From Arthrobacter sp. PAMC25564 (GTDB lineage Bacteria > Actinomycetota > Actinomycetes > Actinomycetales > Micrococcaceae), in the NCBI RefSeq assembly GCF_004798705.1, contig NZ_CP039290.1:1488001-1552000 (forward strand): a stretch of DNA of 64,000 bases. Direction: 5' to 3'. The notes under the pieces were generated by a model. The model was not told where the DNA came from. It did not search any database and saw nothing but the letters and a program-made list of their open reading frames with translations. The position numbers and the translations under genes are program-made. Below, piece by piece: positions 26,020-35,101 of this stretch (within the stretch, counting starts at the first letter, position 1; every line of letters starts with the position of its first letter).

Positions 26020-26429
26020 GCAAGCAGGACACCACACCCGGCACGGCCGGCGCCCCGGACGATGAGACGCTGGCCTTGGCCCACGCACTCTTCGACGCGG
26101 CGCGTGAAGGAAACTCCGCACTGCTCGCCAGCTACCTGACGGCGGGGGCACCGGCCACCCTGACCAATACCGCAGGGGATTCCCTGCTCATGCTCGCGGC
26201 CTACCACGGCCACCCGGAGACGGTCGGGCTGATCCTGCAGCACGGCGGCGACGCCAATGCCGCCAACGACCGGGGCCAGACCCCCCTGGCCGGGGCCGTC
26301 TTCAAGGGCTACACGGACGTCGCCCGCGAGCTGCTCGACGCCGGCGCCGACCCCGACGCGGGCACCCCCTCGGCCCGGGCCGCCGCGCAGATGTTCGCCC
26401 GGACGGAGATCCTGGCGCTGCTCGGCTGA
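26016..26429 (+). CDS. Ankyrin-repeat protein
   Basis: 137 residues from a TTG start preceded by GAGGGGG, coupled to ygfZ by overlap. Three ankyrin repeats are visible: GNSALLASYLTAGAPATLTN, GDSLLMLAAYHGHPETVGLI and GQTPLAGAVFKGYTDVAREL, with GADP-type turns. It is a cytoplasmic protein-interaction module; its partner is unknown. A terminator follows directly. Confidence 0.88.
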   Translation: MSKQDTTPGTAGAPDDETLALAHALFDAAREGNSALLASYLTAGAPATLTNTAGDSLLMLAAYHGHPETVGLILQHGGDANAANDRGQTPLAGAVFKGYTDVARELLDAGADPDAGTPSARAAAQMFARTEILALLG

Positions 26430-26431
26430 GG

Positions 26432-26459
26432 AGGCCCCGGAGGGGCATCCGGGGGCTTT
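26432..26459 (+). terminator. Terminator after the ygfZ-ankyrin unit
   Basis: AGGCCCCGG pairs with CCGGGGGCT (one internal mismatch) across an 8-nt loop and is followed by TTT. Confidence 0.6.
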
Positions 26460-26471
26460 GCGCACCAATAC

Positions 26472-26500
26472 TCCATATGGAATAGTTCTCATGGAATAGT
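26472..26500. promoter_or_regulatory. Candidate PadR operator upstream of padR
   Basis: A perfect palindrome TCCATATGGA (26472-26481) overlaps the first of two direct copies of ATGGAATAGT (26477-26486 and 26491-26500). It lies 26 bp before the padR start, as expected for autoregulation. Confidence 0.5.
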
Positions 26501-26526
26501 CGCACTCTCATGAAGGATCCCGCACC

Positions 26527-27090
26527 ATGGCCACAGCCGCGCCGCTGACACCGCTGGGCGTTGCCGCACTCTCCCTGCTGGTGGAAGGGCCCATGCACCC
26601 GTACGAGATGTACCAGCTCCTTATGGCCCGGCACGAAGACCGGCTCGTCAAAGTCCGGCCGGGAACGCTGTACCACGCGGTCGGCCGGCTGGAAGGGCAG
26701 GGGCTGGTTTCCGCGACCGGAACGGATCGGGAGGGCAATCGCCCGGAACGCACCACGTACGAGATCTCCGAGGCGGGCCGGGAAGCCCTGACCCTGCGGC
26801 TGCAGGACATGCTTGCCAACCCCGTCAACGAGTACCCGTCCTTTCCGCTGGCCGTCTCCGAGGCGTACAACCTGCCGGCCGGCGTCGTGGTTGAACTGCT
26901 TGACCGGCGTCTCAAAGGCCTGGAAGGGCAGCTGGAATTCCTGGCCGCGGCGGAGGAGCGGGCCCGGATGAAAGGCGTCGACCGCAAGTACTGGATCGAC
27001 ATGGAGTACCAGCAGACCCTATTGCGCGCGGAAACCGGCTGGATCCGGAGCCTCCAGGACCAGATCGGCAGCGGCCGGCTGCCCTGGTAG
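26527..27090 (+). CDS. PadR-family transcriptional regulator
   Basis: 187 residues behind GAAGGA. The N-terminal winged helix (residues about 6-85) contains GVAALSLLVEGPMHPYEMYQ, RPGTLYHAVGRLEGQGLV and the wing RPERTTYEISEAGREALTLR. The C-terminal region (about 95-180) is a helical dimerisation domain. PadR proteins often repress adjacent multidrug exporters, and here the next gene is a DHA2 exporter 77 bp away, so it is the likely target. Confidence 0.9.
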   Translation: MATAAPLTPLGVAALSLLVEGPMHPYEMYQLLMARHEDRLVKVRPGTLYHAVGRLEGQGLVSATGTDREGNRPERTTYEISEAGREALTLRLQDMLANPVNEYPSFPLAVSEAYNLPAGVVVELLDRRLKGLEGQLEFLAAAEERARMKGVDRKYWIDMEYQQTLLRAETGWIRSLQDQIGSGRLPW

Positions 27091-27120
27091 CCCATCCCCG
27101 GCATCCGCCGCTACGAACCG

Positions 27121-27138
27121 CTTGAGCGATCGTTCAAG
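27121..27138. promoter_or_regulatory. 18-bp near-perfect palindrome upstream of the exporter
   Basis: CTTGAGCGATCGTTCAAG is symmetric at 16 of 18 positions and lies 29 bp before the exporter start. Its form (TTGA-CG-CG-TCAA) looks like a TetR-family operator and not like the site upstream of padR. Confidence 0.5.
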
Positions 27139-27167
27139 CATCACCACCAGCACTCTTAAGGAATCCC

Positions 27168-28745
27168 ATGGAAAACGTAGCCAGGCCGTGGCCGGCACTC
27201 TGGTCCCTGGTGATCGGCTTCTTTATGATCCTGATCGACACCACCATCGTCTCGGTGGCCAATCCGCGCATCATGGAAGGCCTGAACGCTGACATCAACT
27301 CGGTGATCTGGGTGACCAGTGCCTACCTGCTGGCCTACGCCGTCCCGCTGCTGATCACCGGCAGGCTTGGCGACCGCTTCGGCCCGAAAAAGCTCTACCT
27401 GTCCGGCCTTGTCGTCTTCACCGTGGCCTCGCTCTGGTGTGGTCTCTCGGGCGACGTCCAGACCCTCATCGGGGCCCGGGTGCTCCAGGGCCTGGGAGCG
27501 GCGATCATGACCCCCCAGACCATGGCCGTCATCACCCGCATCTTCCCGCCGGACCGCCGCGGCGCCGCCATGGGCATCTGGGGTGCCACGGCCGGCGTCG
27601 CCACCCTGGTGGGCCCAATCCTGGGCGGTGTCCTGGTCGACGGGCTCGGCTGGGAATGGATCTTCTTCATCAATATCCCGGTCGGCATCGTGGGTTTCAT
27701 CCTGGCCTGGCGTTTCGTCCCCGCCCTGAGCACGCATCCGCACAAGTTCGACATTCCCGGCGTGCTGCTCAGCGCCGTCGGGCTGTTCCTCGTGGTCTTC
27801 GGCATCCAGGAGGGGGAGACCTTCAACTGGGGCACCATCACCGGCCCGGTCACGGTCTGGGGCCTCATCATCGCCGGGATCGCCGTGCTCGTGGTGTTCG
27901 TGGTGTGGCAGCGGGTCAACCCCCGGTTCTATGACGGCGAGCCGCTGCTGCCGCTGTCCCTCTTCAAAGACCGCAATTTCTCGCTGGCGAACATCGCCAT
28001 CACCACCGTGGGCTTCACCGTGACGGCCTTCAGCCTGCCGCTGATCTTCTACTACCAGATCGTGCGTGGCCTGACCCCCACCCAGTCCGCCCTCATGATG
28101 GTCCCGATGGCGCTGATTTCGGGCGGCCTCGCGCCCGTCGTCGGCAAGATCATCGACAAGGTCAACCCGAAGTACATCACCGCGGCGGGCCTGGTCCTGA
28201 TGTCCGTGGCGCTGTTCTGGAACGCCTCCCTCATGCATCCGGACACGCCGATCTGGCTGTTCCTGCTGCCGAGCGCCGTCCTGGGCTTCGCGAACGCCGG
28301 CATCTGGGCGCCGCTGAGCTCCACCGCCACCCGCAACCTGCCGCCCCGGCAGGCGGGGGCCGGCTCCGGCGTCTACAACACCACCCGGCAGATCGGCGCG
28401 GTCCTCGGCAGCGCCGCGATCGCCGTCCTGATCCAGGCCCGGCTCGCGGCGGAACTTCCCGCCGCACCGGGAACATCGGGCACGGCCAGCCCGATGGCCT
28501 TCGGCGGATCCTTGCCCGAGGCGCTCCACGAGGGATTCTCGACGGCGATGGGCCAGTCGATCCAGCTGCCGGCCGCGGTGATCCTGATCGGTGCGGCCGT
28601 GGCCGTGTTCTTCGCCAGGCCCAAGCCGGTGCAGGGCTGGGGCCGGGGACCGGCCAGCGGTGCTGCTGGGGCCACTGCCGGCACTGCTGCCGCTGCCGAT
28701 CCGGCGCAGATGCCAGGCGGGCGGGCGCAGGCAAAGCCGCGCTGA
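27168..28745 (+). CDS. DHA2-type MFS multidrug exporter (EmrB/QacA subfamily)
   Basis: 525 residues preceded by AAGGAATCCC. About 14 membrane helices are predicted. Diagnostic motifs are the first-helix LIDTTIVSVANPRI, motif A GRLGDRFGPKKLYLSG, and the antiporter motif C region GVATLVGPILGGVLVDGLGW. These transporters expel drugs or dyes in exchange for protons. The last 40 residues are a cytoplasmic Gly/Ala/Pro-rich tail. It is probably controlled by PadR and perhaps by a second factor at the 18-bp palindrome. Confidence 0.92.
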   Translation: MENVARPWPALWSLVIGFFMILIDTTIVSVANPRIMEGLNADINSVIWVTSAYLLAYAVPLLITGRLGDRFGPKKLYLSGLVVFTVASLWCGLSGDVQTLIGARVLQGLGAAIMTPQTMAVITRIFPPDRRGAAMGIWGATAGVATLVGPILGGVLVDGLGWEWIFFINIPVGIVGFILAWRFVPALSTHPHKFDIPGVLLSAVGLFLVVFGIQEGETFNWGTITGPVTVWGLIIAGIAVLVVFVVWQRVNPRFYDGEPLLPLSLFKDRNFSLANIAITTVGFTVTAFSLPLIFYYQIVRGLTPTQSALMMVPMALISGGLAPVVGKIIDKVNPKYITAAGLVLMSVALFWNASLMHPDTPIWLFLLPSAVLGFANAGIWAPLSSTATRNLPPRQAGAGSGVYNTTRQIGAVLGSAAIAVLIQARLAAELPAAPGTSGTASPMAFGGSLPEALHEGFSTAMGQSIQLPAAVILIGAAVAVFFARPKPVQGWGRGPASGAAGATAGTAAAADPAQMPGGRAQAKPR

Positions 28746-28777
28746 CGTACGCACGGCCGCGCACGGCGGCATCCGGG

Positions 28778-29488
28778 TCAGCCGAGCAGGACGCTGGTCT
28801 GGATGCCGCCGGCGGCAAAGCCCAGGCTCCGGGCGATGGCCAGTGAGCCCTGGTTGCTGACGTCGGTACGCCACTGGAGCGTCAGCCCCGAAGCGAGGGC
28901 CTCGTGGGCGGCGATCGAGGCGGCCAGCGAGCCCAGCCCGCGCCGCCGCCATTCCGGGTCCACGAGCACGCCGAGGTCCGCGAGGATCCCCTCCCATTCC
29001 GCGTAGGCGCCGCAAGCAACGGGCACCGACCGGCCGTCGTCATCGCGCATGATGGTGTAGCGGTGCGGCAACCCGGACAGCCGGACCTCGTTCACATCAT
29101 CCGGCGGGCAGCGGCCCTCGAGTTCCACGGCTTCAGGGTTCCCGTGCGAGACCGTGAGCTCCTCGGCGGGCTGGAGCAGGGGCAGCTCATCGGCGAAGAA
29201 GAGTGCCGCCGCGCCCAGGCCATAGCCGCCGTGCGGCCGGGTGATGGTCAGCAGGGTGACGTGCTGGGCGAGTTCCTCATCCGGGATCCCGGCGGCGGCA
29301 TCCAGCACCCATTGTGGCCCCACAAGGGCGGAGCTGCCGAACAGCCGGACGAAGTCGACCGAGCGGCGGGACTCATCGGCACGGGTGAGCCGGGCACCGC
29401 CGGCGGCCGCGAATCCGGCGTCGTCGAATCCCAGGTGGCGTGCCCACGCGAGCTGGATGATGGCAGCGGAACCGGGCTCAAGAGTCAT
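28778..29488 (-). CDS. GNAT-family N-acetyltransferase
   Basis: 236 residues. The first about 120 residues are a family-specific domain; the C-terminal GNAT fold has GILADLGVLVDPEWRRRGLG (acetyl-CoA pyrophosphate loop) and TDVSNQGSLAIARSLGF. The acceptor substrate is unknown. It is convergent with the exporter and has its own leaderless-type promoter. Confidence 0.8.
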   Translation of the reverse strand: MTLEPGSAAIIQLAWARHLGFDDAGFAAAGGARLTRADESRRSVDFVRLFGSSALVGPQWVLDAAAGIPDEELAQHVTLLTITRPHGGYGLGAAALFFADELPLLQPAEELTVSHGNPEAVELEGRCPPDDVNEVRLSGLPHRYTIMRDDDGRSVPVACGAYAEWEGILADLGVLVDPEWRRRGLGSLAASIAAHEALASGLTLQWRTDVSNQGSLAIARSLGFAAGGIQTSVLLG

Positions 29489-29494
29489 GACTCA

Positions 29495-29500
29495 ACACTA
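29495..29500 (-). promoter_or_regulatory. -10 element TAGTGT, leaderless geometry
   Basis: On the minus strand TAGTGT is exactly 6 nt before the ATG of the GNAT gene. Confidence 0.5.
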
Positions 29501-29555
29501 CCCACCGGCGGCGGGCCGCCCGGAGCGGGCCCGGACCGCCCTGGCCCGGATGGCT

Positions 29556-30581
<1,026 letters not shown>

Positions 30582-30642
30582 GTTCTGGCTCAAATCCTGG
30601 TTCGAAGGGGTACAGGCAGAGCGCCACGCTGAGCTCACCTAG

Positions 30643-30648
30643 AGTCTA
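30643..30648 (-). promoter_or_regulatory. -10 element TAGACT for pfkA
   Basis: On the minus strand TAGACT lies about 60 nt upstream of the pfkA ATG, implying a leader of roughly 55 nt. Confidence 0.45.
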
Positions 30649-30686
30649 GTGGGGCGTGTGGGCAAGGACACAAATGGTTAACTGCC

Positions 30687-30715
30687 GGTGCCCCTGCCGT
30701 CGTGGCAGGGGCACC
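30687..30715 (-). terminator. Hairpin at the end of the PspC operon
   Basis: A perfect 12-bp stem (GGTGCCCCTGCC and complement, 5-nt loop) lies 78 bp past the stop of the small PspC gene. There is no strong T-run on the minus strand, so termination may need help. Confidence 0.5.
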
Positions 30716-30792
30716 CGTTGTCTTGGCTCAAGCCGGGACGCGTCCCGCGTCAGAGCCGTGGCGGATACGCCCGGGTCTGCTACGGGCGGCCG

Positions 30793-31047
30793 TCAGGGCC
30801 GGTTGGGGCGTTTCTCAAGGAAGGATTCGAGGATGATGGCGTTCCGCTGGTCCGGGATTAACAGCCACGCGGCCAGATAGATGACGAAGGCCGGGCCGGG
30901 CAGCAGGGCAAAGAGCAGGAAGGCGATCCGGACGAACGCCACATCCACATTCAGTTTCGCGGCGATTCCTCCGCAGACCCCGCCCAGCCAGCGTTGCGGT
31001 CCGCGTTTCAGGCCAAGGCCCCTGACGGTGCTGAAGAATTTGTCCAT
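30793..31047 (-). CDS. Small PspC-domain membrane protein
   Basis: 84 residues, essentially a lone PspC domain: GPQRWLGGVCGGIAAKLNVD, VAFVRIAFLLFALLPG and IYLAAWLLIPD, giving an amphipathic helix plus one or two membrane helices. PspC proteins sense or relay membrane stress. It is the last gene of a three-gene operon and starts 3 nt after the previous stop. Its domain is homologous to those in the LiaF-like protein and the kinase of this locus. Confidence 0.88.
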   Translation of the reverse strand: MDKFFSTVRGLGLKRGPQRWLGGVCGGIAAKLNVDVAFVRIAFLLFALLPGPAFVIYLAAWLLIPDQRNAIILESFLEKRPNRP

Positions 31048-31050
31048 GGT

Positions 31051-31353
31051 TCAAGACTTCCCTGTCGTTGTGTCTTTGTCACGCCCGCGGGCTGAAAGCA
31101 GACCGCCGATCACGAGTGCGGCGCCGGCTCCGATCATCAGGCCGATCAGTACATAGCTGCCGTTGAGGACCACGATCCCGAGCCGGGAAATGATGATCAG
31201 AGCGGCCAGCGCCAGCACGATCAGCCCCCACACCACGGTGCCGACGCGGGCGGGGAAGCGTGCCCTGTCCTGCGGCCCCGGTGCTTCGGGCTGCGGGGGA
31301 ACGGCGGCCCCGGTGTCCGGTGTACTTCCTGTCGGCGGGTCATAGCTGCTCAT
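31051..31353 (-). CDS. Two-TM membrane protein in the PspC operon
   Basis: 100 residues. A Pro/Gly-rich cytoplasmic N-terminus (1-33) is followed by two helices (about 37-57 and 67-87) and a charged end (RGRDKDTTTGKS). It starts one nucleotide after the preceding stop, so it is firmly part of the envelope-stress operon. The family is not recognised; it probably supports the neighbouring PspC proteins. Confidence 0.72.
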   Translation of the reverse strand: MSSYDPPTGSTPDTGAAVPPQPEAPGPQDRARFPARVGTVVWGLIVLALAALIIISRLGIVVLNGSYVLIGLMIGAGAALVIGGLLSARGRDKDTTTGKS

Positions 31354-31354
31354 G

Positions 31355-32854
31355 TCAGTTGCCTTCCTTGATGGTCACGTTGCTCATGGTGCCGGAGATC
31401 CTGAGGATCAGTCGTGCGCCCGGTTTGCCCGTGTTGTAGTCGCTTTGCTGGGTCGTCACGCCGCCACGGTTCCCGCTGCCTTCGTTGAGGTTGCCCATGG
31501 TCATGTCCGCCTCGATGTGCACGGGGACGGTGATGGGGATGACCACCGTCAGGTTGCTGGCCGTCGCGTCGATGGGAACGACGACGTCGGTGCCCAGGGG
31601 AGGGTTGAGGGCCAGCGTTGTCAGGTCCGCGGTACCGGTGCCGCCCGTGATGTCGAAGCCGTTCCGGGCCTGTTCGATGCTGGATGGTGTCCAGTCCGCA
31701 TTCTGGAGGCGGAACCTGTCCCCGTTCGGCACCACGTTGAAGATCCCCCCGATGATCAATGCGACCACGGCGAAAAATCCGAGGATGCCGGAGGTGCGGC
31801 CCCGGAGCCCGGCGAACAGGATCCCGAGGCCGAGGACGGCTGCTCCGCTCGCCCAGACCACGGCGTTGCTGGAATTCCCCAGATCGATGAGCCTGGCGGC
31901 GTCGAGGGCCTTGATGCCGCCACCCACCAGCAGGGCGAGCCCGACGGTGACCGCCACGGCAGGGGTGCCCGGTCCCAGGTTCCGTGGCCTGGCCGGCGGG
32001 GGCGGACCCCAGACCGGGCCTGGGTCCTGCGGGTAGCCGCCCTGCGGGTAGCCGTGCTGGGTGGAACCACCGGCCGGATCTGCCCCGGCAGCGCCGGCGA
32101 ACGTGGCGGTGTTGGCTGCGTTTCCCCGGTCAACCGGGCCGCCGGGCCGGTGATGCACGGACAGCGGGGCGGTTCCGTTCCGGGCCTTGTTGCGTTGGCT
32201 CAGGTAGTAGACGACATAGATGGCGCCCCCCACCCAGAAGACTGTCCAGACGAAGGCGCCGAAACCGTACCGGTCCCAGCCCCAGACGCCGCTGCCGAGG
32301 CTTGGGAAGCCGATGACCGTGGTGATCAGCGCGCCGGTCATGCCCGAGGTCCACCGGCCGGCGGCGGCCTCCTGGACATGGATGCGTCCGTCGGGTTCGG
32401 GCAGCAGTGCCCAGGCAAGGCCGTACAGGAGTACCCCGACGCCGGCGAACACCGTCAGGACGATCAGGACGCCGCGGACAATCAACGGGTCGACGCCGAG
32501 CCGTTGGGCGATGCCGCTGGCGACGCCGCCGATCCAGCGCTCGCGCCCGCGGTGGATTCCGTGGCTGCGGATCCAATCGAAGAAGTTCTGTGGCTGGGGG
32601 CCGGCCAGCGGAGGCATCGGCCCGTAGTAGGGCGGTGGTGGCAGTGTTCCCGGGCCAGCCGGCCCACCCGGCGGATAGAGGGGCGGTGCCTCGGGCAGAG
32701 GCTCGCCGGCTGCCGGGGCGGCGGGGATGCCGGAGGGGCCCTCGGATGGGCTGCCGGAGGCATCGGGCCCCCCGGAGGGACGGTCGGAGGGATGGTCGGC
32801 GGGACGTTCGGAAGGGTCGTGGCCTTCAGGCGGGGGCGGAGTGTGCGGATTCAT
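31355..32854 (-). CDS. PspC-domain, LiaF-like membrane protein
   Basis: 499 residues from the ATG at 32854 behind GGATCGAGGT; the longer frame reads through the divergent promoter. Residues 1-90 are a Pro/Ser-rich disordered region; 98-155 a PspC domain (RERWIGGVASGIAQRLGVD); then several membrane helices (about 168-220 and 300-375) split by a Gly/Pro/Gln-rich loop. The C-terminal about 130 residues are a beta-rich domain (VVPIDATASNLTVVIPITVP, HIEADMTMGNL) like the C-terminus of LiaF. LiaF-type proteins restrain a partner histidine kinase until cell-envelope damage occurs. The kinase-regulator pair is divergent to it, 124 bp away. Confidence 0.85.
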   Translation of the reverse strand: MNPHTPPPPEGHDPSERPADHPSDRPSGGPDASGSPSEGPSGIPAAPAAGEPLPEAPPLYPPGGPAGPGTLPPPPYYGPMPPLAGPQPQNFFDWIRSHGIHRGRERWIGGVASGIAQRLGVDPLIVRGVLIVLTVFAGVGVLLYGLAWALLPEPDGRIHVQEAAAGRWTSGMTGALITTVIGFPSLGSGVWGWDRYGFGAFVWTVFWVGGAIYVVYYLSQRNKARNGTAPLSVHHRPGGPVDRGNAANTATFAGAAGADPAGGSTQHGYPQGGYPQDPGPVWGPPPPARPRNLGPGTPAVAVTVGLALLVGGGIKALDAARLIDLGNSSNAVVWASGAAVLGLGILFAGLRGRTSGILGFFAVVALIIGGIFNVVPNGDRFRLQNADWTPSSIEQARNGFDITGGTGTADLTTLALNPPLGTDVVVPIDATASNLTVVIPITVPVHIEADMTMGNLNEGSGNRGGVTTQQSDYNTGKPGARLILRISGTMSNVTIKEGN

Positions 32855-32966
32855 ACCTCGATCCTTCCGTTTCCGCGCTTCCAGCTCTATTGGGGGAGAC
32901 CCTGAACTGTCCCTGAGCCGCCCCCGGTTACGGCCGAAAACGCGTCCGGAGAACCCTGAAGCGTGC

Positions 32967-32972
32967 TTGGAT
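32967..32972 (+). promoter_or_regulatory. Possible -10 element TTGGAT, leaderless geometry
   Basis: TTGGAT is exactly 6 nt before the kinase ATG at 32979 and no good Shine-Dalgarno is present. It deviates from TANNNT at the second base, so support is weaker than for the other genes. Confidence 0.3.
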
Positions 32973-32978
32973 TGACCC

Positions 32979-34343
32979 ATGACAACCGTCCCTTCCCGCC
33001 CGCCGCTGGCCCGCAGCAGCGACCGTGTGATCGCCGGCGTCTGCGCAGGCCTCGCCGAGCATCTCGGCTGGCCGGTGCGGATGGTCCGGATCGGCATGGT
33101 GGTGGCCGCGCTCGCGGGGGGCGCCGGCGTCGCGTTCTACGCCTGGCTCTGGATCATGGTGCCGACCGCGGATGAAAGCGCCAGGCGCTACGCGCGCCGG
33201 CCGGCGTCGCCCATTGCCCCCGCGGTGAGCGCACCCGGTGCGACACCCGGTGCGGCACCCGATGCGGCGCCCGGTGGCACGGCGGCCCCGGCAGCGCCCC
33301 CGGGCCCGTCCGGCAAACCGGCGGGGTACCGCTGGAACCGCTTCCCGGGCATGCCCTTCGGCAAGGAAATCCTGCTGGGCGCGGGGCTGCTGCTGGCCGC
33401 AGGCGTCCTGATTGCCCGGATGCTGGGTTTCGACGTGCCCCTGGGCACGCTCATTCCGGTCGCGGCCATCCTGGGCGGCGCGGCCATCGCCTGGATGCAG
33501 CTTGACGAGACCCGCCGGGCGGGGCTTGTGGACAAGACCAAGGCCGACCAGGCCGGCGGCTGGGCCCGGCTCGCGGCCGGGCTGGCGCTCGTGGTTGCCG
33601 GTGTTCTCGTCATGGTGTCAGGATCCGGTTCCTGGCAGCAGACCTGGCTTGCCTTGCTGTCCTCCGCTGCGGTCCTTGGCGGCGTCGCCCTGGTGCTGCT
33701 TCCCTGGGGCCTGAAGTTCTGGCGCGATCTTGAAACCGAACGTGCGGGCCGGGTCCGCGCCACCGAGCGGGCCGAGATCGCCGCCCACCTGCACGATTCC
33801 GTGCTGCAGACCCTGGCCTTGATCCAGCGGCGGGCCGGCAATGAGCACGACGTCGTCCGGCTCGCCCGCGCGCAGGAGCGGGAGCTGCGGGCCTGGCTGT
33901 ACCGGGATCCGGGCCGGGACGCCGGCCAATTGTCGGACGGCATCGGGGCCGCCGCCGCGGAGGTGGAAGACTCGCTGGGGCACGCCGTGGAAGTGGTCAG
34001 CGTGGGGGACTGCGCCATGACCGAACGCCACGAAGCCCTCGTCCAGGCGGCCCGGGAGGCCATGCTCAACGCCGCCCGCCACGGCGGCGGCGCCGTGTCC
34101 GTGTACCTGGAAGTCACGGACGGCGCAGCCGAGGTCTTCGTGAAGGACCGCGGGCCCGGATTCGATCCGGACTCCGTCCCGGCGGACCGCCTCGGCGTGC
34201 GGGAGTCGATCATCGGCCGGATGAGGCGCCACGGCGGCACCGCCACCATCACCAGCGGTCCGGACGGCACCGAAGTGCGGCTCAGGCTGCCGGCATCAGC
34301 AACGGCCACGGCCCCGGCCGACAACGGAGAGGCAAGACCATGA
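32979..34343 (+). CDS. PspC-domain sensor histidine kinase (LiaS/DesK-like, HisKA_3)
   Basis: 454 residues. An N-terminal PspC domain (11-63: SSDRVIAGVCAGLAEHLGW) is followed by a repetitive Ala/Pro/Gly linker (75-115), then four membrane helices (about 130-240). The HisKA_3 domain has AAHLHDSVLQTLALIQR with phospho-acceptor H272. The ATPase domain shows the N box EAMLNAARHGG and G box DRGPGFDP, and GVRESIIGRMRRHGG. It has no sizable extracellular sensor, so it belongs to the intramembrane-sensing class, probably taking its signal from the divergent LiaF-like/PspC proteins. It overlaps the response regulator by 4 bp. Confidence 0.9.
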   Translation: MTTVPSRPPLARSSDRVIAGVCAGLAEHLGWPVRMVRIGMVVAALAGGAGVAFYAWLWIMVPTADESARRYARRPASPIAPAVSAPGATPGAAPDAAPGGTAAPAAPPGPSGKPAGYRWNRFPGMPFGKEILLGAGLLLAAGVLIARMLGFDVPLGTLIPVAAILGGAAIAWMQLDETRRAGLVDKTKADQAGGWARLAAGLALVVAGVLVMVSGSGSWQQTWLALLSSAAVLGGVALVLLPWGLKFWRDLETERAGRVRATERAEIAAHLHDSVLQTLALIQRRAGNEHDVVRLARAQERELRAWLYRDPGRDAGQLSDGIGAAAAEVEDSLGHAVEVVSVGDCAMTERHEALVQAAREAMLNAARHGGGAVSVYLEVTDGAAEVFVKDRGPGFDPDSVPADRLGVRESIIGRMRRHGGTATITSGPDGTEVRLRLPASATATAPADNGEARP

Positions 34344-35014
34344 GTAACGTAACAGCCGGCAGCCCGGCCGCGGCGATCCGCGTGGTGATCGTGGATGACC
34401 ACGCCATCTTCCGGTCGGGGCTGAAGGCCGACCTCGATCCCGGCATCGCCGTCGCCGGTGAGGCGGGGACTGTGGAGGAGGCCATCGCGGTCATCGCCGC
34501 CACGCGCCCCGACGTTGTGCTGCTGGACGTCCACCTCCCCGGCGGCCTCGGCGGCGGCGGGCGCGAGGTGCTCGCCGGCTCGGCACAGCTGCTGGGCACC
34601 ACCCGGTTCCTGGCGTTGAGTGTCTCCGACGCCGCGGAGGACGTGGTCTCCGTGATCAGGGCAGGTGCGCGCGGCTATGTCACCAAGACCATTTCCGGCG
34701 CGGAAATTTCCGACGCCGTCCGCCGGGTGGCCGGCGGCGACGCCGTCTTTTCACCCCGTCTGGCGGGTTTTGTGCTGGACGCCTTCGGCACCGCACCCGC
34801 CGACATCGCCGACGACGAACTGGACCGGCTCTCGGCCCGGGAGCTCGAGGTGATGCGGCTGATCGCCCGCGGCTACAGCTACAAGGAAGTCGCCAAGGAG
34901 CTGTTCATCTCGATCAAGACCGTCGAAACCCATGTCTCGGCGGTGCTGCGCAAGCTCCAGCTCTCGAGCAGGCACGAACTGACCCGTTGGGCGGCCGAAC
35001 GCAGGCTGCTCTGA
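34340..35014 (+). CDS. NarL/LuxR-type response regulator (LiaR-like)
   Basis: 224 residues, coupled to the kinase by an ATGA overlap. The receiver has acidic residues D19/D20 (IVDDHAIF), phospho-acceptor D63 (VLLDVHLPGG) and the switch Lys in YVTKTIS. The C-terminal LuxR helix-turn-helix is LSARELEVMRLIARGYSYKE and following ISIKTVETHVSAVLRKL. It probably activates the divergent PspC operon and its own, through the 124-bp region between them. Downstream is a convergent hairpin. Confidence 0.93.
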   Translation: MSNVTAGSPAAAIRVVIVDDHAIFRSGLKADLDPGIAVAGEAGTVEEAIAVIAATRPDVVLLDVHLPGGLGGGGREVLAGSAQLLGTTRFLALSVSDAAEDVVSVIRAGARGYVTKTISGAEISDAVRRVAGGDAVFSPRLAGFVLDAFGTAPADIADDELDRLSARELEVMRLIARGYSYKEVAKELFISIKTVETHVSAVLRKLQLSSRHELTRWAAERRLL

Positions 35015-35053
35015 CCGGACAGACAGACCCTCCCTCACCTCCTGCCGCCCGAC

Positions 35054-35090
35054 GACGGACGCTCCCTCGCCTCCTGGGGGAGCGTCCGTC
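35054..35090. terminator. Bidirectional hairpin between convergent genes
   Basis: A perfect 13-bp stem (GACGGACGCTCCC / GGGAGCGTCCGTC) with an 11-nt loop occupies the gap between the response regulator and the aminotransferase. There is no U-run, so it is a weak intrinsic terminator or an RNA-end stabiliser. Confidence 0.55.
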
Positions 35091-35101
35091 CCGGTGGGGG
35101 A

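Noticed and set aside
32855..33097. N-terminal extension of the LiaF-like PspC protein
   Set aside because: It would overlap the divergent kinase gene; the ATG at 32854 has a GAGGT ribosome site.
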